Shown: positions 17,772-26,807, numbered from the stretch's first letter. The stretch is DNA of 64,000 nucleotides from RGIG8775 sp045612185 (GCA_045612185.1 JAZKYO010000045.1:34273-98272), one strand, 5' to 3'. Notes: generated by a model not told the origin, from the sequence alone. Made by a program: numbers and translations.

Positions 17772-17994
17772 CGTTGTTTGCGAAATTGTTGTGATTGACG
17801 TTCGAATAGGGAAGTGTGAAATCATCCAAAGCACGGTATAATATAAAAAACATACTATTTGACCCAGCCTTTTTATGCGGAAGAGCTCCACCGATTCGAT
17901 TTCCAATACACGGTTGAAGAGTATTGAAATCCGTAGTTATTGTGTACGCTCTACCGCTCTGCCTCAAAGTATGCGTTCCGTATCGTGGATGAGG

Positions 17995-19167
17995 TCATTT
18001 GAGATATTTTCGAAGCGTGCAATCGCTGTCACGAAGCAGATCCGCGATCATGGAAGCTACCCAACGGGCCCCCGCCTCTCTTTGGTGGGTTGTGTCGGGA
18101 ACTTGCACACCGTTTTCTTTTGTCGATTCGGAATAATAGGTGCTTACCAGATATTCATAGCCCTCGGTTGCCTCAATGGCGCGGATGGCGGCAAGCATAT
18201 GGGAATTAAGGTCAAGACAAGGCACCCTTTTTTCCTCGGCAACGCGCATCATCGCCTCAGGAAAGGCGCGGCGGAAGTTGACCACAGGGCTTTTCTCCAC
18301 CGTTACGGTAGAGGTCACGAACAACAGCGTCACGCCGCGGCGGCTTGCCTCATCGGCAAAGGCACGGAGATTTTCCATATACTGTGCCTCGTCGACTTTT
18401 CGTTCGGGCGCGGACGAGGAAAAATCGTTGATGCCAAGTGATACGATCAGATAATCCCCCTCGCGCATCTCGCGGCGAACGCGAGACCAGAGGGCAAGGC
18501 CGTCAGTATTGATAAAGCTTTGTGTGCTGAAGCCCTGCCGAGCCATATTACACACCTTGATACGGGTGTCGTCCAGCCATTCGCCGATGAACATCCCCCA
18601 CCCCTTAGTCACAGAGGTGGCGCTATAGTTGCAGGTAATTGAGTCGCCGATCAGCCAAAGCGTTGTTCGGTTATCGGGGACTTGCTCGACTCTCTCTGCG
18701 CGATAGACAAGCTCCGTCTTGATATCCGCAACAAGAATATTCTCGGCAAGCGGGGTGTTTTTTCCACTTTGTTCCACCGAAATGATAGAGTGCGAATCAT
18801 CTGCAAGCGTATGGGTGAATTCAATCGTTGTCCACTCTTTTTTGGTAACCGTCTTGGGCTCGTGTATAAATGCGGGATATAGGGCAAAAAGTTCAATGAT
18901 GCCAACCGTCACTTCCGTCTCGTCTACCGAGCATTCCTCGCCCAATCTGACCTGCACCGATATGCGGTATCGGTTGCCCTTCGCGGCATCCTCAAGTGCC
19001 TCTACAAACTTCACTCTGTGCCCCACGTTCTTGCGATTAGCCATCGCCAAGACCATTTTGCCGTCTATTTGTGTCATTTTCATATCGCGGTAATTGTAAC
19101 CGCCGCCCGTTAAGGTATTCTCCGCAAGATCGCGCATTGACCATGTGGAAAAATTAAATTGTTTCAT
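17995..19167 (-). CDS. SGNH-hydrolase esterase with N-terminal sandwich domain
   Basis: A 390-residue protein. Residues about 1-165 resemble a carbohydrate-binding beta-sandwich; residues about 170-385 are an SGNH hydrolase like CE12 rhamnogalacturonan acetylesterases. Block I is LWLIGDSIT with nucleophile S176, block II is ARQGFST, block III is LGINDFS, and block V is DTTHQ with D358 and H361. No signal peptide, so it would remove acetyl groups from imported oligosaccharides. TTGAC and a weak -10 lie upstream on the minus strand, and AGGAGTCTGAATA precedes the ATG. The gene is convergent with the GH106-like operon and downstream of, but separated from, the AraC gene at 19352. Acetyl-pectin specificity is inferred. 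Confidence 0.8.
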   Translation of the reverse strand: MKQFNFSTWSMRDLAENTLTGGGYNYRDMKMTQIDGKMVLAMANRKNVGHRVKFVEALEDAAKGNRYRISVQVRLGEECSVDETEVTVGIIELFALYPAFIHEPKTVTKKEWTTIEFTHTLADDSHSIISVEQSGKNTPLAENILVADIKTELVYRAERVEQVPDNRTTLWLIGDSITCNYSATSVTKGWGMFIGEWLDDTRIKVCNMARQGFSTQSFINTDGLALWSRVRREMREGDYLIVSLGINDFSSSAPERKVDEAQYMENLRAFADEASRRGVTLLFVTSTVTVEKSPVVNFRRAFPEAMMRVAEEKRVPCLDLNSHMLAAIRAIEATEGYEYLVSTYYSESTKENGVQVPDTTHQREAGARWVASMIADLLRDSDCTLRKYLK

Positions 19168-19351
19168 TATTCAGACTCCTATGTATAGATTTCCTATATT
19201 TTACCATTTTTTAAAAGTCAATATTCTTTTGCTTTTTTTGTATCTGTTTCTGCGGCAAACCAAAAATTAGTATTGCAAAAATGAGTTCGAATCATATGCC
19301 CAAATTACAAAGTATCGCATTGCCAAAAATCTTCCGGTTTGCACTCGCCGC

Positions 19352-20125
19352 TTACGTTGCTTTATAGTCCTTAGGCGCACACCCTACGCGGCAGGTGAAT
19401 TCTCTTGAAAAATGCGAGGGATCCATGTATCCGCACGCCTCCGCCACCTGTCCCACCGAGAGGGCCTCATACGCCAAAAGCTGCTTGGCATATCTGATGC
19501 GCAGGGAAATGATATAATCCTTCGGTGAGGTACCGAATCTCATAAAAAACAGCTTGCGGAAATATACCTCGCTGATGCCGCAAAGAGCGGCCAACGACGC
19601 CACCGTAAGTTCAGGATCGGTAAATGACGCGGAAATACGTTCTACCGCGGGCTCGATCAATTGATATTGGGCGTTGGTCTGATATTTCCGCCTTCCTTCT
19701 TCAACAAGTTGAAGCAAGATGTCATATACCGCTTTTTTGGCGGTCAGACAGCGGCAGTCGCTTTGCGTGCGCCATTCCTTTTCAGCAGTTTTGAAGATCT
19801 TGACCAGCTTTTCGCTGTTTCGAAAATGCAATGAAAACGGCTCGCACCAAAAGTCCTCCTCCACCTCAAAATTGATGGCGTAGCATCCACCTCTCGTTTT
19901 GGTTTTTACATAATAAGACGAGCCTTTGGGCAGATAAAACAGGTCACCGCCCGCGGTTTTCATTTCTCTTCCGTCGGAAAAAACGTAGGTCTTTTCGGAG
20001 TCTTCGTCGTTCAGCACGAAGCCGTGGGACGGACGGTCCTTATGCACAATCCTCCCCGTGTCTGCCTTTACGTATACCACCACGTCGATCTTCTTTACCG
20101 TAAGTGAATCCCACTTGTCAAACAT
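19352..20125 (-). CDS. AraC-family transcriptional regulator
   Basis: A 257-residue regulator. The N-terminal cupin-like sensor (about 1-130, with GGDLFYLPKGSSYYV) is followed by two helix-turn-helix units (about 155-255: LTVASLAALCGISEVYFRKLF and VGQVAEACGYMDPSHFSREF, then GCAPKDYK). It faces the operon at 20326, and its own promoter is present twice in tandem (20143-20206). It most likely controls the alpha/alpha-toroid gene, and possibly the glycyl radical enzyme operon whose promoter looks related. A sugar ligand is expected for the family. Confidence 0.93.
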   Translation of the reverse strand: MFDKWDSLTVKKIDVVVYVKADTGRIVHKDRPSHGFVLNDEDSEKTYVFSDGREMKTAGGDLFYLPKGSSYYVKTKTRGGCYAINFEVEEDFWCEPFSLHFRNSEKLVKIFKTAEKEWRTQSDCRCLTAKKAVYDILLQLVEEGRRKYQTNAQYQLIEPAVERISASFTDPELTVASLAALCGISEVYFRKLFFMRFGTSPKDYIISLRIRYAKQLLAYEALSVGQVAEACGYMDPSHFSREFTCRVGCAPKDYKAT

Positions 20126-20142
20126 AGCATCACCTCAAATTT

Positions 20143-20206
20143 ATTATAAGGTGCTGTTTCGATTTTGTCAAGTGTTTATTATAGAATGTTGTTTCGATTT
20201 CGTCAA
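20143..20206 (-). promoter_or_regulatory. Tandem duplicated promoter of the AraC gene
   Basis: On the minus strand two promoters lie 35 bp apart. The first is TTGACA (20166-20171), 17-base spacer, TATAAT (20143-20148). The second is TTGACG (20201-20206), 17-base spacer, TATAAT (20178-20183). Both spacers begin AAATCGAAACA, so the unit has been duplicated. Confidence 0.8.
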
Positions 20207-20251
20207 GTGTTTTGCTTTTTCTATTTACATTTCAGGGGAACGTGTTATAAT
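20190..20251 (+). promoter_or_regulatory. Promoter module of the toroid gene
   Basis: TTTACA (20224-20229), 16-base spacer, TATAAT (20246-20251) on the plus strand. Upstream lies CGATTTCGTCAAGTG then TTTTGCTTTT, which recurs before the glycyl radical enzyme gene at 21978-22036 with the same spacing. Confidence 0.7.
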
Positions 20252-20325
20252 AGGAACAATGGCGATGATGCGTAACGTGTCGGCGCTTACGATTACGAAT
20301 GTGCAATTATTGCGGAGGGTATAGC

Positions 20326-21750
20326 ATGGAACATTCACTGAATTTCTTTGGAAATGAGTTGGCTGAAAAATTTTCGAAAATCGTCAATACAAGCTTCAAC
20401 GATATGGAAGGGCTTTTGCTTGTGCGCAACCGAGAGGATCCGCTTTACGGATATTGCTACCAAGCATTGCCCGGCTTTGGCGGCCGCAATTCCATGTGGT
20501 GTCGCGATATGGGAACGCTCATTCGCGAGTTGGCGCTTTACGGTCGTCTTGACAGTGCGTGTGCTCTTTCTTCCTGTTTGATTGACCGTGTGGGACTGAA
20601 TGTGGACGGCTATTACACCTTCCCCCGATTTTTTACTCAGGTCGAGTACGGAAAAAGCGGCGATGAGCTTGACGGCACGGGTGCGATTGTAATCGGGCTG
20701 ATCCTGCTTTGGGAGCGTCTTTCGGACGATTGCCCCACGAAAAAGAAAATAAGAGATTTTTTGGAATGCAAAGCCTCCCCCATCCGTTGGATTCTGTCCA
20801 AACTCAAAGACAAAAAATTGATTGAGGGAACGGGTGAATTTGGCTCGGGATATACCATTGAGTCGCCAAGCTGCAATGCGGTACAGAATAATCTTGTCAG
20901 GCTGTCTCTGATCGGCGGTGCTGATTTCTTCGCCGCTATCGGTGAGAAAGGGCTTTCGGGCGAGTGCCTTAAGGCTTCACGGATCATAGAGGAAAACATT
21001 TGCCGCTATCTGATCAAGGACGGCAAACTTGTCTGGTGCGTTGACCCCGAAACCCTTGAACCCAACCCCGAAATCATAGGAGCGGAGATCAACAGAGGCA
21101 CGACATTTATTAACGGTGTCTACGTTATGTCCGCGGATATATTGGGTCTTGGTTTTACCAAAGAGGATGCGCCCCTTTACCGCGCGGGTGAGAATACCTT
21201 TGACGATCTGATGGAACGTCCCCTGCGCAAGGCGCTTTTTGAAAAATACGGAATGTATCAGCAATTCGACGATTTCTGGAAGGGCTTTACGGGTCCTGCC
21301 TACGGACACGGCTACGCTATGCAGTTTGCCGCATTGACGGGACGTCGCGCTCTTTTGAACCGGTTGCTCGGTTATTTTGTTGACTACACCATCAACCCCG
21401 ATCCCCTGCCCAACAAGTTGGTGCGAGAGTCTCCGTACTGGATCTACGAGCGGTATTACGTTCCCGAAGCCTTGGATTTCGGAACGATCCCAGAGGCCTC
21501 CTGCGGACCGCTTACCATCGTTTGTGTGACCGAGATCCTCAAGGTGGCGCGACTGATTGCGGGCATCGACCACGTAACGGGCGAGATCAAGCCCACACTT
21601 CCCGAAGGTTGGAGCGGCTTTTCTGCCAAGGGATTCCCTATGCTGAAGGACGGTAAGACGGTGATGTGCGACATTGAGTACCGTATTGACGGCGACGGTA
21701 AGGTGTCGCTTGAGGTGAAGCATCAAACGTCTGACGCAACATCACAATAA
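20326..21750 (+). CDS. Alpha/alpha-toroid glycosidase-like protein
   Basis: A 474-residue protein from ATG 20326, which follows TGCGGAGGGTATAGC; the in-frame codon at 20299 has no ribosome site. The pattern of repeated paired helices and the segment GGRNSMWCRDMGTLIREL look like six-hairpin glycosidases, which keep a W-x-R-D motif at the active site. Further conserved-looking pieces are PSCNAVQNNLVR and YGHGYAMQFAAL. I do not recognise a specific GH family. No signal peptide, so cytoplasmic. It is controlled by the divergent AraC gene and is followed after 11 bases by a truncated GH5-like copy. Likely it cuts an imported oligosaccharide; substrate unknown. Confidence 0.6.
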   Translation: MEHSLNFFGNELAEKFSKIVNTSFNDMEGLLLVRNREDPLYGYCYQALPGFGGRNSMWCRDMGTLIRELALYGRLDSACALSSCLIDRVGLNVDGYYTFPRFFTQVEYGKSGDELDGTGAIVIGLILLWERLSDDCPTKKKIRDFLECKASPIRWILSKLKDKKLIEGTGEFGSGYTIESPSCNAVQNNLVRLSLIGGADFFAAIGEKGLSGECLKASRIIEENICRYLIKDGKLVWCVDPETLEPNPEIIGAEINRGTTFINGVYVMSADILGLGFTKEDAPLYRAGENTFDDLMERPLRKALFEKYGMYQQFDDFWKGFTGPAYGHGYAMQFAALTGRRALLNRLLGYFVDYTINPDPLPNKLVRESPYWIYERYYVPEALDFGTIPEASCGPLTIVCVTEILKVARLIAGIDHVTGEIKPTLPEGWSGFSAKGFPMLKDGKTVMCDIEYRIDGDGKVSLEVKHQTSDATSQ

Positions 21751-21761
21751 GAGGTGATTTT

Positions 21762-21983
21762 ATGGAATTCATTTTGGGATGTAACTATTGGGCGTCCAAT
21801 GCGGGCGCGGATATGTGGCGTGATTTTGATATCGAGTGCATTGACAAGGATATAAGGATTCTCAGCGAGTACGGCGTGAAGCATATGCGAGTGTTTCCCA
21901 ACTGGCGGGATTTTCAACCGGTAGAGCCGATTCTCGGTGGCAGTGGCGTTTTGCTGGGATACACCGTCAAAGAGCAACCGATT
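21762..21983 (+). pseudogene. Truncated duplicate of GH5-like gene
   Basis: The first 74 codons are almost identical to the start of the intact gene at 27829 (shared MEFILGCNYWASNAGADMWR and MRVFPNWRDFQPVEP). Homology stops at KEQPI, close to 21983, and the frame then continues through promoter sequence to a chance stop at 22049. A ribosome site AAGAGGTGATTTT still precedes the ATG. The lost remainder would have held the whole active site, so the product cannot be an enzyme. Confidence 0.9.
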
Positions 21984-22036
21984 TCGTCAAGTGGTTTTGC
22001 TTTTATCATTTACAAAAGCCTAAAAAATGATATAAT
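21978..22036 (+). promoter_or_regulatory. Promoter of the glycyl radical enzyme operon
   Basis: TTTACA (22009-22014), 16-base spacer, TATAAT (22031-22036). The upstream CGATTTCGTCAAGTGG and TTTTGCTTTT match the module at 20190-20251, which points to a common origin and possibly common control by the AraC protein. Confidence 0.75.
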
Positions 22037-22053
22037 GTATGTGAGGTGATAAT

Positions 22054-24273
22054 ATGGAATACATCAAGAACTGCGATTACGATTATATTATAAACAAATA
22101 TCACGACACAAATAAGCCCTATAACAGCCTTAGCCGTTTTGTCCGCAATGACGAAATATTCGACGAGGACAGCGGAACCGAATACTTTACCCTTAAGGCG
22201 CAGGTTATGGAGAACGACGAAAAGATAGCTCATCTTTCGCACAACGTTCGCAAGGCAACCGCCTTTGCAAAAATTCTTGAGGGTACAAGAATTTCCTGCG
22301 ACAGCCGAGACCGATTTCCTGCCATAAATGCGATTTCACGCCCTCTTTCCGACCTGCAGGGCAAGTGGCGCAAGGAGCTTTTCAACGAAATTCTACCCGA
22401 AATCGGCAAGAAAATGATTGAACTTGAAAAGGCGGGCACGGTAACTATCTGGCCCGACTTCGACCACGCCGTTCCCGATTGGGTGGTTATTTTAAACCGC
22501 GGCTTCAGCGGTATTCTTGAGGACAGCGAAAAATCCTGCGCTTCTAAGAAGTGGGACGAGGAAAAGGACAGCTTTTTCGAGGGTGTAAAAATAACCTACG
22601 AGGCAATAATCGCCTTTATCGACCGTCTTGCCGACCGTGCCGAAAACACAGATGGCTCGCAAAGAATGGCAAAGGCATTGAGAAACATTGCTCACAATCC
22701 CCCCTCTACTTTCTACGAGGCACTTCTTACCAACTATCTTTTCTTTATGATTTGCGAGCACGTTGACAATATGCAGGTGCGCTCCCTCGGAAACTTTGAC
22801 AGAGAGTTTTATCCTTTCTACAAAAACGACCTGGCAAACGGTATCAGCGAGGAGGAAATACGCACAGACCTTGCATATTTCTTTATGCAGTTCACCGCCA
22901 TTGACAACTACTGGAATCAGCCTGTTTATCTCGGCGGGTGCGACGAAAACGATATTGCAATCACCAACGAGCTTTCCTATCTCTTCCTTGAAGTTTATGA
23001 CAAGATGGGAATATTCAATCCCAAAATTCAGCTTAAAATTTCAAAATCCACACCCAAGGAATTTACTCTTAAGGCACTTGACATGGTGCGCAGAGGTCAC
23101 AGCTCTATTGTTTTTGTCTGCGACGAGACCATGAGAGCCGCACTTCGCAAGATTGGCGCCAGCGAGGAAGAAGCAAGGCTTTGCGATGTTAAGGGTTGCT
23201 ATGAATACTCGGTTCGAGGGGCATACGACGTGGGTATGAACTACCTTAATCTCTTAAAGCCTCTTGAGTATGCGCTTCACTGCGGAAAAGACGGAGTTAC
23301 CGGTGTTATGGGCGGTCTTGAGTGCCCCGCACCCGACCAATACAAGAGCTTTGACGAAATCCTTGCGGAATACAAGCGTCAGCTTAAATACATCATCGAC
23401 GTAACCATTGAGACGGTAAACACCTTTGAAGATTATCTTGACTACGTAAACCCCGCATTTGTATTTTCGGCAACATTCCCATCCTCATTAAACAGCGGTA
23501 TGTCGGCCACCTGCGGAGGTGCGCTTGACAACAACTCTGGGCTTGCAGTCGGCTTTACCGCAGATATAGCCGACTCCCTTGCAATGATAAAGAAGTACGT
23601 CTTTGACAAAAAAGAGATTACCCTTTCGGAGCTTACCGAAATTCTCGACAAGAACTTCGAGGGTAACGAGCTGTTAAGACGAAAGCTGTTTAACGACCCC
23701 GACAAATTCGGAAACAACAAAGATCTCCCCGACGGCATCGCCAAGGAGATTGTAGGCTACATCACAAGCCTTGTAAGCCACCGCAAAAACGCCAAAAAGC
23801 GCGGCGGCATCTGGGACGTGGGCTACCACACGGCAAGAATGTGCTATGTTCAGGGCGAAATCACGGCGGCTTCTCCCAACGGCAGACACCTTGGTGACGA
23901 GCTTGCAAAGAATCACTCGGCATCTATGGGACAAAACAGAGCGGGCGCAACGGCGGCAATTCTTTCAACCACCAAGCTTGACGCCCCCACGTACAGAGGC
24001 GACAGCTCACTTGACCTTGGGCTTCTTCCCTCCGCTGTAAAGGGAGACGACGGTCTTGAGGCAATGTACGGACTTTTGCGCACCTTTATGGACAAAGACG
24101 GGCATGCGCTTCAAATAAACGTTCTCAACGCCGACACACTTCGTGACGCTCAAGTACATCCCGAAAAATATCAAGACCTGCAAATCCGCGTTTGCGGCTG
24201 GAACGTGCTGTGGAATAATATAAACAAGGAAGAACAGGACGGATTTATCAAACAGGCTGAGGGACTTATATGA
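22054..24273 (+). CDS. Glycyl radical enzyme of unassigned specificity
   Basis: A 739-residue oxygen-sensitive enzyme of the pyruvate formate-lyase superfamily, in the size range of its dehydratase branch. The thiyl cysteine is C382 in KGCYEYS, with E384 keeping the C-x-E spacing used by eliminases, but the usual GCVEP is changed. The radical glycine is G715 in RVCGWNVLW, 25 residues from the end, where the usual pattern is RV[SA]GY or RV[SA]GF; Cys before and Trp after the glycine are unusual. It lacks the adjacent double Cys of pyruvate formate-lyase. No activating radical-SAM gene is in the window, so activation must come from elsewhere. It shares a 4-base stop/start overlap with a lactonase gene. 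A role in dehydrating a sugar, polyol or sugar acid is inferred. Confidence 0.88.
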   Translation: MEYIKNCDYDYIINKYHDTNKPYNSLSRFVRNDEIFDEDSGTEYFTLKAQVMENDEKIAHLSHNVRKATAFAKILEGTRISCDSRDRFPAINAISRPLSDLQGKWRKELFNEILPEIGKKMIELEKAGTVTIWPDFDHAVPDWVVILNRGFSGILEDSEKSCASKKWDEEKDSFFEGVKITYEAIIAFIDRLADRAENTDGSQRMAKALRNIAHNPPSTFYEALLTNYLFFMICEHVDNMQVRSLGNFDREFYPFYKNDLANGISEEEIRTDLAYFFMQFTAIDNYWNQPVYLGGCDENDIAITNELSYLFLEVYDKMGIFNPKIQLKISKSTPKEFTLKALDMVRRGHSSIVFVCDETMRAALRKIGASEEEARLCDVKGCYEYSVRGAYDVGMNYLNLLKPLEYALHCGKDGVTGVMGGLECPAPDQYKSFDEILAEYKRQLKYIIDVTIETVNTFEDYLDYVNPAFVFSATFPSSLNSGMSATCGGALDNNSGLAVGFTADIADSLAMIKKYVFDKKEITLSELTEILDKNFEGNELLRRKLFNDPDKFGNNKDLPDGIAKEIVGYITSLVSHRKNAKKRGGIWDVGYHTARMCYVQGEITAASPNGRHLGDELAKNHSASMGQNRAGATAAILSTTKLDAPTYRGDSSLDLGLLPSAVKGDDGLEAMYGLLRTFMDKDGHALQINVLNADTLRDAQVHPEKYQDLQIRVCGWNVLWNNINKEEQDGFIKQAEGLI

Positions 24274-25136
24274 CAAGCTCACCCATTACGGTAATAAGGC
24301 AAAACAGATGTGTTATCGGCGAGGGACCCGTATGGAATGCGGCTGACGAAAAACTTTATTTCGTCAACGCCAGGGGGCAAAACGAAATATGTACATACGC
24401 ACCCGAAACAGGGATTATTTCGGCGCGTGCTTATGACGAGGGCACATCTGCGATCGCCTTTTCAAAAGACGGCAGAATGCTGGTGTCACGCAGAAGCGGG
24501 GCGTTCTACTTGAACGAGGACGGCTCGACCTCACCGCTTTATGACTGTGAAAAATACGATTTGCGATACTGCAACGACGCCAAAGTGGGACCCGACGGAA
24601 GATTTTACGTTGGAACGCAAAGCGAAAAACGTGTTAAGGTGTCGGACAAAATAAACGGCAGGCTCTACAGTATTGACAAAGACGGCAACGTGCGCATTTT
24701 GCTTGAGGGTCTTATCCTTTCCAACGGCATGGAGTGGTCAATTGACGAAAAATTCTTTTACCATACCGACAGCGACACGTGGACTGTAAAAGAATACTCC
24801 TTTGACAAGCAAAGCGGAGATATTGAATTTACAGGCAGACAGATAAAAGTTCCCTATGTTGACGGGTTTACAATAAACCAAAACGGTTACTTGCTTGCCG
24901 CTTGCTGGGGGTGCGGTCACATTGCCGTGATAGACACCGCCGACATGAGTATACACGAGCACATTCCGATTCCCGCATCAATCCCCGCAAGCTGCGGATT
25001 TTTCGGCGATAACATGGATATGCTGGCAATAACCACCGCAAGCTACAACGCCGACCTTACAAAAGATGAAAACACAGGTTACCTGTGCACGGCACAAATG
25101 AAAACAGGAGGAAGAAAACCCTACCTTTTCGGTTGA
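24270..25136 (+). CDS. SMP-30/gluconolactonase-family protein
   Basis: A 288-residue six-bladed propeller of the SMP-30 family, which opens sugar lactones to the sugar acids with a divalent metal. Expected metal ligands are seen: Glu in CVIGEGPVW near residue 18, Asn in YCNDAKVGPDGRFYVG, Asn in LSNGMEWS, and Asp in VDGFTINQNGYL. The start overlaps the preceding stop (ATGA), so it is tightly coupled to the glycyl radical enzyme. No signal peptide. The pairing suggests that a lactone precedes or follows the radical reaction. Other family members hydrolyse organophosphates or act on different lactones, so the substrate is open. Confidence 0.87.
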   Translation: MTSSPITVIRQNRCVIGEGPVWNAADEKLYFVNARGQNEICTYAPETGIISARAYDEGTSAIAFSKDGRMLVSRRSGAFYLNEDGSTSPLYDCEKYDLRYCNDAKVGPDGRFYVGTQSEKRVKVSDKINGRLYSIDKDGNVRILLEGLILSNGMEWSIDEKFFYHTDSDTWTVKEYSFDKQSGDIEFTGRQIKVPYVDGFTINQNGYLLAACWGCGHIAVIDTADMSIHEHIPIPASIPASCGFFGDNMDMLAITTASYNADLTKDENTGYLCTAQMKTGGRKPYLFG

Positions 25137-25142
25137 AAAACA

Positions 25143-26072
25143 ATGATAAATTCAAAAAACAGTTTAAAAACTCTCATGCTCGCCCTTTTGGTAATGGCGC
25201 TTTGGGGCTCGCTTTTCCCCATGATAAAAATAGGATACGCATCATTCAGCATTGCGTCATCAGACATTCCCACAATTATACTTTTTGCGGGAATGAGATT
25301 TACATTCAGCGGAATTATTCTCATCGCTATTTTCTCTGCCAAATCTAAAAGCTTTGCCGTGCCAAAGCGGTGCGAGATATTGCCGATACTCCTTGGCGCG
25401 CTTGTAACAATAATCCTGCACTACATCTTTACCTATCTTGCACTTTCAATCGGAGAGGGCTCAAAGACCGCAATAGTAAAGCAGATATGCTTTCTTTTCC
25501 TCAGCTGCTTTGCCTTTCTGTTTGACAAGAGCGACAAGTTTACGGTCAATAAAGTTATAGCCGCAATTTTTGGATTTGCGGGAATAATTGCCACGGCATA
25601 CGACGGAACGGCAATTGTATTTATGCTTGGCGACATTTTGCTTCTTTTAGCTTCAGCTTGCTCGGCGGCGGGAACTGTAATTTCAAAAAAAGCAACGCAA
25701 ATTGTAGCACCTATGAAATTTGTAGCTTACTCCCAGTTCTTTGGCGGTGTATTTCTTCTTGCCATAGGATTGATACTTGGCGGAAGAATAACACACGTTG
25801 ACGCAAAATCAATCGGAGTATTTCTCTACATATGCGCGGCATCAATAACGGCATACACGCTTTGGAATATGCTCCTTAAGAGCGAAAGTGTGTCAAAGCT
25901 TTCGATAATAAAATTCACAGAACCGCTGTTTGCCGTCATATTCTCGGGTATGATCTTGGGCGAGGATATTTTCAAGCTCTCCTACCTCGTTGCCCTCGTT
26001 CTGCTGCTTTTGGCGTTACTCACGGAAAACGGCGTTTGGAAGCCCATTCGAAAAAAGGAGAACAAGAAATGA
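25143..26072 (+). CDS. EamA/DMT-family transporter
   Basis: A 309-residue membrane protein with about ten hydrophobic helices in two repeated halves, the drug/metabolite transporter layout (N-terminal MALWGSLFPMIKIGYA; second-half ITAYTLWNMLLKSESV and SGMILGEDIF, typical EamA stretches). It starts 6 bases after the lactonase stop and overlaps the SGNH gene. Members import or export small metabolites such as sugars, amino acids or purines. In this operon it probably moves the substrate or product of the glycyl radical enzyme. Confidence 0.88.
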   Translation: MINSKNSLKTLMLALLVMALWGSLFPMIKIGYASFSIASSDIPTIILFAGMRFTFSGIILIAIFSAKSKSFAVPKRCEILPILLGALVTIILHYIFTYLALSIGEGSKTAIVKQICFLFLSCFAFLFDKSDKFTVNKVIAAIFGFAGIIATAYDGTAIVFMLGDILLLLASACSAAGTVISKKATQIVAPMKFVAYSQFFGGVFLLAIGLILGGRITHVDAKSIGVFLYICAASITAYTLWNMLLKSESVSKLSIIKFTEPLFAVIFSGMILGEDIFKLSYLVALVLLLLALLTENGVWKPIRKKENKK

Positions 26073-26710
26073 AAAAGGTTTTATTGATAGGAGATTCCAT
26101 TCGTCAAGGCTACGACAAATACGTGAAGCAGGTGCTTGCCGATTCCTGCGAGGTGTATTATCCCAAAGAAAATTGTCGATTTGCTCAGTTTGTCCTCCGT
26201 CATTTATCCGATTGGAAGAGGGAACTGAATCTCGGTGACGACGTGGATGCGGTTCACTGGAACACGGGACTTTGGGACACTCTCGTTCAATACGGGGACG
26301 GATGTCTAACACCCCCTGAGGTGTATGAAGCTTTCATCGATAGGATCTGCCGCAGAATCCGCGTGCTTTTTCCAAACGCTAAGGTCATCTTCGCCACCTC
26401 TACTCCCGTTGTGGAAAGCCGCTTCCCCAACCCCGCTGTTTCCCACAGAAAAAACAGAGACATCGAAAAATATAACGAGATCGCCGCGAATATTGCAAAG
26501 AAATACGGCTTTTTCGTCAACGACCTGTACGCCGCCGTCAAAGATGTGCCCGAGGATTATTATTCCGATATGACGCACTTATACACCCCCGAGGGCACCC
26601 GCATTCTTACAAGCGCGGTACTGCGCTCCATTTGCTCTGCCCTTGAGCTTGACACCGTCGAATTTACCATCTCGGATTATCAGGCGATCAAAGACGTTTT
26701 GGGTCTTTGA
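26069..26710 (+). CDS. SGNH/GDSL-type hydrolase
   Basis: A 213-residue esterase-like protein starting at ATG 26069, which overlaps the transporter stop and follows AAAAAAGGAGAAC. SGNH blocks: VLLIGDSIR (catalytic Ser), HWNTGLWD with the Asn/Gly region, FATSTPV, and DMTHLYTPEG with catalytic Asp and His. No signal peptide, so it acts inside the cell, likely removing an acyl group from the sugar handled by this operon. It is the last gene of the 22054-26710 unit. Confidence 0.83.
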   Translation: MKKVLLIGDSIRQGYDKYVKQVLADSCEVYYPKENCRFAQFVLRHLSDWKRELNLGDDVDAVHWNTGLWDTLVQYGDGCLTPPEVYEAFIDRICRRIRVLFPNAKVIFATSTPVVESRFPNPAVSHRKNRDIEKYNEIAANIAKKYGFFVNDLYAAVKDVPEDYYSDMTHLYTPEGTRILTSAVLRSICSALELDTVEFTISDYQAIKDVLGL

Positions 26711-26807
26711 GAGCTTTTGCCAAACCAACCCGGAAGCCTACAAGTTGATTCTTGCAAAACAACCGGCACAAACTGACTTAAAAAAAGCAAAAAGGCTCTC
26801 TTTTTGC

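Noticed and set aside
17737..17967. Minus-strand small gene between GH106-like and SGNH genes
   Set aside because: No ribosome site or recognisable protein, and it crosses the terminator-like repeat.
20977..21726. Minus-strand frame of 249 codons opposite the toroid gene
   Set aside because: Mirrors codon bias of the real gene and has no motif or ribosome site.
22054..24273. Assignment as pyruvate formate-lyase
   Set aside because: The paired cysteines of that enzyme are absent; the single Cys is in a C-x-E context.
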